Shown piece after piece: positions 7,869-10,146 of a stretch of 10,146 nucleotides of DNA; positions within the stretch are counted from its first letter, which is position 1, and each line of letters begins with the position of its first letter. Where the stretch lies: NCBI GenBank assembly GCA_947475795.1, contig CANJOX010000095.1:1-10146 (forward strand), read 5' to 3'. A program made the translations under genes and the position numbers. The notes beneath the pieces are model-generated. The model saw only the letters and a list, made by a program, of their open reading frames with translations. It did no database searches and was not told the DNA's origin. This DNA is from Gemmatimonadota bacterium. Lineage in GTDB: Bacteria > Gemmatimonadota > Gemmatimonadetes > Gemmatimonadales > Gemmatimonadaceae.

Positions 7869-7912
7869 TGAGCTGGTTGCCCATCCCGTCCGCCGCCGCG
7901 AGACTTCCCGCC

Positions 7913-8008
7913 ATGAATCAGCCGCTTACCCTCCCCGCGGGCCCCGCCATCGGCGCCACGCAGACGCCGTCGGCGCGTCCGGCCCCCTTCGCGATGTGGA
8001 CACCGTGA
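7913..8008 (+). CDS. Possible short leader ORF overlapping the permease start
   Basis: An ATG at 7913 opens a 31-codon frame (MNQPLTLPAGPAIGA...) that ends with TGA at 8006-8008. This stop overlaps a GTG at 8005-8007 in the permease frame, forming the GTGA arrangement typical of translational coupling. The peptide is Pro/Ala-rich and resembles no family I know. Alternatives are a chance ORF, or the true N-terminus of the permease displaced by a one-base sequence error. There is no Shine-Dalgarno before it. Low confidence. Confidence 0.25.
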   Translation: MNQPLTLPAGPAIGATQTPSARPAPFAMWTP

Positions 8009-9495
8009 TCGACGAGTCCACGCTGAGCAAGGACACCCAGACGCTCGCGCGGTTCGGGTACCGGCAGGAGCTGTTGCGGCGGATGAGCGGATTCTCCAAC
8101 TACGCCATCTCGCTGTCCATCATCTGCATTCTGGCGGGCGGCATCACCTCGTTTCACCTCGGATTCGGTGCCGCCGGTGGGGCGGGTATCGCCCTGGGGT
8201 GGCCGCTCGGTACGCTGCTGGCGATCGGGTTCGCGGCGACGATGGCGCAGGTCGCCTCGGCGTTTCCGACGGCGGGTGGGCTGTATCACTGGGCGTCGAT
8301 TCTCGGCGGGCGCGGCTGGGGATGGCTCACGGCCTGGCTGAATCTGTTCGGGCTCGTGACCGTGCTCGCGGCGATCAACGTGGGCACGTACCTGTTCATC
8401 ACCGGTGCGATGCTGCCGTCGCTCGGGGTGGACCTGTCCACGCTGTCGGCGCCGGCGCGGCTCTGGCTGCAGATCGGCGGCGTCGCCGCGATTACCGGCT
8501 CGCAGGCATTGATCAACCATGTCGGGATCCGTGCGACCACGCGACTCACCGACTTCAGCGGCGTGCTGATTCTGGTGGTGGCGGTCGTCCTCACCGTGAG
8601 CCTGCTCGTCGCGGCGCCGTCGCTCGATCTCTCCCGCCTCGTGCGCTTCACGAACTACAGCGGCCTGCCGGCGTCAGCGCCGGTGTGGCCGCGCGGGGAG
8701 TCCACCGCGTGGCTGTTCCTGCTGGGGCTGATGCTGCCCGCCTACACCATCACCGGCTTCGACGCCTCGGCGCACACGGCCGAGGAAACGATCAACGCCT
8801 CGCACAATGCGCCACGCGGCATTCTGCGCTCGGTGCTGGTGTCAGGGATTTTCGGCTGGGCCATGCTGTGTGCCATCGTGCTCGCGATGCCCGATCTCGA
8901 CGCGGCGGCGCAGCAAGGGGACCGCGTGGTGGTCTGGACCATCAGCTCGGTGCTGCCGGCGTCGTTCGCGGCGCTGTTGTTCGTGGCCATCGCGACTGCG
9001 CAGTACCTGTGCGGGCTCGCCACGGTGACGTCAGCGTCGCGCATGATGTTCGCGTTTGCCCGCGACGGCGGACTGCCGTTCTCCACGCAGATCCGCCGGG
9101 TGAGCCCGACGCGTCAGGTACCGGCGACGGCCATCTGGCTCACGTGCATCCTCGTGATTGCCTTCACGCTCTACACGCCGGTGTACTCCACGATCACGTC
9201 GGTGAGCGTGATCTTTTTGTATCTGTCGTACCTCATGCCCACGGCGCTGGGGCTACGCGCCTACGGACGCACATGGACGACCTTCGGGCCCTGGACGCTG
9301 GGCGTGCACTTCCGCTGGATGGCCTGCGTGTGCGTCGTGGGCATTGTGTTGCTGCTGGTGATCGGCGTGCAACCGCCCAATGGGAAAGCGCTCGGGATCC
9401 TCGTGGGGGCGGCGCTGTTGGCGGCCGTCGTGTGGTACGGGTGGGAGCGGCGGCGGTTCGTCGGACCCCCGACGGTGAAGCCGCCCGCTCCCTGA
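7996..9495 (+). CDS. APC-superfamily amino acid permease
   Basis: This is an inner-membrane secondary transporter of the amino acid-polyamine-organocation superfamily, probably moving an amino acid or GABA-like substrate by ion coupling. It has 499 aa from the GTG at 7996. A soluble N-terminus ends in LARFGYRQELLRRMSGFSNYAIS, the usual entry to TM1. About 12 hydrophobic segments follow. The signature GFDASAHTAEET (254-265) and SRMMFAFARDGGLP around 348-360 are typical of the amino acid/choline transporter branch (GABA permease and yeast BAT1 relatives). Its length is normal for the family. The start is unsettled: no ATG lies upstream in frame after the stop at 7813, and GTG at 7996 and GTG at 8005 are both possible. 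The second overlaps the stop of a short upstream ORF. No Shine-Dalgarno is seen. Substrate cannot be told from the sequence; neighbours give no metabolic clue. Confidence 0.92.
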   Translation: MDTVIDESTLSKDTQTLARFGYRQELLRRMSGFSNYAISLSIICILAGGITSFHLGFGAAGGAGIALGWPLGTLLAIGFAATMAQVASAFPTAGGLYHWASILGGRGWGWLTAWLNLFGLVTVLAAINVGTYLFITGAMLPSLGVDLSTLSAPARLWLQIGGVAAITGSQALINHVGIRATTRLTDFSGVLILVVAVVLTVSLLVAAPSLDLSRLVRFTNYSGLPASAPVWPRGESTAWLFLLGLMLPAYTITGFDASAHTAEETINASHNAPRGILRSVLVSGIFGWAMLCAIVLAMPDLDAAAQQGDRVVVWTISSVLPASFAALLFVAIATAQYLCGLATVTSASRMMFAFARDGGLPFSTQIRRVSPTRQVPATAIWLTCILVIAFTLYTPVYSTITSVSVIFLYLSYLMPTALGLRAYGRTWTTFGPWTLGVHFRWMACVCVVGIVLLLVIGVQPPNGKALGILVGAALLAAVVWYGWERRRFVGPPTVKPPAP

Positions 9496-9547
9496 ACGGT
9501 CACTGCTAACTGCCAACTGCTTAGGGGGCAGGGAGGAGGGTGTCAGG
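9489..9547 (+). repeat. Dispersed repeat, copy downstream of the permease
   Basis: TCCCTGAACGG (9489-9499) covers the permease stop codon and matches 7809-7819 exactly. GCAGGGAGGAGGGTGTCAGG (9528-9547) matches 7835-7854 exactly. Between the shared blocks this copy carries an extra AACTGCCAACTGC-type stretch. The copies flank the permease gene in direct orientation. The 3' part also forms the left arm of the inverted repeat described at 9508-9631. Confidence 0.65.
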
Positions 9548-9631
9548 GTGGAGGACGCAGGTGTACGGGGCTGCTGTCCTGCCTCCTCCTTCCCGATACC
9601 CTCCTCCCTGCTCCATAAGCAGTTGGCAGTT
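9508..9631. repeat. Long inverted repeat filling a convergent intergenic gap
   Basis: The left arm 9508-9547 starts AACTGCCAACTGCTTA and continues into the GCAGGGAGGAGGGT block. The right arm 9592-9631 is its reverse complement, ending TAAGCAGTTGGCAGTT. The 40-base arms differ at about four positions and enclose a 44-base loop. The right arm touches the first base of the hydrolase stop codon (9631-9633). The transcript from either side could fold into a long hairpin, so it may act as a bidirectional terminator. It may equally be a miniature mobile or REP-like intergenic element; no target-site duplication is evident. Confidence 0.75.
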
Positions 9632-10146
9632 CACTGCAGTACCCGCACCACCCAATCCGCCAACGCGCCCAGCACCTCGCGCCGCATTTTCGTGTCCTTG
9701 AGCGACGTATAGCCGGCGGGTGCGCCGGATGGGTCGACCAAGAACAGATGGTTGGTCGCGGGGAAGCGGTGGCGCGTCACGCGCGTGTTGCCGCTGCCTT
9801 TCAGAATGGTGACGATCGAGTCGGCCTGCTCGGGGGTGACCTGCTGGTCCGTGTCGCCCTGCAGCACCAGCGTGGGCTGTTTCACGCGCTTGAGGGCGGC
9901 GGACGGCTCGGTCTTCATGAAGAAGCCCATCCAGCTGTTGGCGGCGGCGATCGAATCGAGGCCCTTCGGGACGGTGCGCCGGATGGAATCGCGCTGCGTT
10001 TCGGTGAGCTGCGTGGCGGACTTGATCGCGTTCTCGTTCTGGAATTCGAGCACGCGACGCCCGTTGTACGCGGGGCCTGCCAGCAGGGCGATGGCGCGCA
10101 CGGTGGGATCCGTGGCGGCCACCATCGGCGCGATGAAGCCGCCTTC
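9631..10146 (-). CDS. Alpha/beta hydrolase, C-terminal part (5' end outside window)
   Basis: This is the C-terminal 171 codons of a serine hydrolase or esterase of the alpha/beta fold (dienelactone hydrolase / Hydrolase_4-like). The frame is open to the right edge and begins EGGFIAPMVA, which looks like the residues just after the nucleophile in a GHSEGG elbow; the serine itself lies outside the window. The catalytic acid is most likely the Asp encoded at 9849-9847, in LVLQGDTDQQVTPEQA. The catalytic His is encoded at 9750-9748, in TNHLF. The segment from about 9900 to 10050 would be the lid or cap (SWMGFFMKTEPS). An internal ATG at 10125 is not the real start, because conserved hydrolase sequence continues upstream of it. 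The C-terminus ends VVRVLQ beside the long inverted repeat. The substrate is unknown. Confidence 0.9.
   Translation of the reverse strand, partial: EGGFIAPMVAATDPTVRAIALLAGPAYNGRRVLEFQNENAIKSATQLTETQRDSIRRTVPKGLDSIAAANSWMGFFMKTEPSAALKRVKQPTLVLQGDTDQQVTPEQADSIVTILKGSGNTRVTRHRFPATNHLFLVDPSGAPAGYTSLKDTKMRREVLGALADWVVRVLQ

Noticed and set aside
6796..7914. 372-codon minus-strand ORF in another frame of the second met-zincin
   Set aside because: It overlaps the N-terminal part of the protease in a different frame and reads as an Arg-rich shadow without domains.
8199..9509. 436-codon plus-strand ORF in another frame of the permease
   Set aside because: Its product is Arg/Ala/His-rich with no membrane segments, while the overlapping frame encodes clear APC-family signatures.
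1..10146. CRISPR array, tRNA or rRNA gene, insertion sequence, phage or defence cassette
   Set aside because: I saw no regularly spaced repeats, no tRNA-like cloverleaf and no transposase or integrase motifs. All large frames belong to metabolic, signalling or protease families.

Overview
The base composition is strongly GC-rich, with dense codon bias that opens long antisense reading frames. The gene set is a Hanks-type protein kinase, two large lipoprotein met-zincins of the DUF5118/DUF5117/DUF4953 type, a gamma-class carbonic anhydrase homologue, an amino acid permease and an alpha/beta hydrolase. This suits a Gram-negative environmental bacterium. Gemmatimonadota is my best guess, because such met-zincins are often present there in many copies, but no marker gene in the window proves it.

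Layout. 1-818 (minus) is the N-terminal kinase domain of a Ser/Thr kinase whose 3' end lies outside the window. A well-formed intrinsic terminator (877-916) separates it from a lipoprotein met-zincin, 943-3522 (minus). A 228-base divergent region follows, then a secreted two-domain gamma-carbonic-anhydrase-like protein, 3751-5043 (plus). Tandem hairpins (5050-5111) separate it from a convergent second met-zincin, 5109-7709 (minus), which is a clear paralogue of the first. A 286-base divergent region holds a G-rich repeat and a short ORF ahead of an APC-family amino acid permease, 7996-9495 (plus). A 135-base convergent gap is almost filled by a long inverted repeat, and an alpha/beta hydrolase, 9631-10146 (minus), runs off the right edge.

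How the genes relate. No multi-gene operon is visible: neighbours are divergent or convergent, and the one same-strand pair (kinase and first met-zincin) has a terminator between them. The two met-zincins are probably a gene duplication, with the carbonic anhydrase homologue lying between them in the opposite orientation. The protease lipoproteins and the anhydrase homologue are all predicted to be exported, so they could share an envelope location. A shared pathway is not shown.

The most interesting item is the carbonic anhydrase homologue. It contains two gamma-CA domains in one chain. When aligned by eye to the archaeal enzyme Cam, the N-terminal domain keeps only the His117-type zinc ligand, while the C-terminal domain keeps the His81 and His122 types plus the Arg59, Asp61, Glu62, Gln75 and Glu84 equivalents. 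In Cam the zinc is bound between subunits by exactly this split (His81 and His122 from one subunit, His117 from its neighbour). The fused protein may therefore build one complete metal site at an interface between unlike domains.
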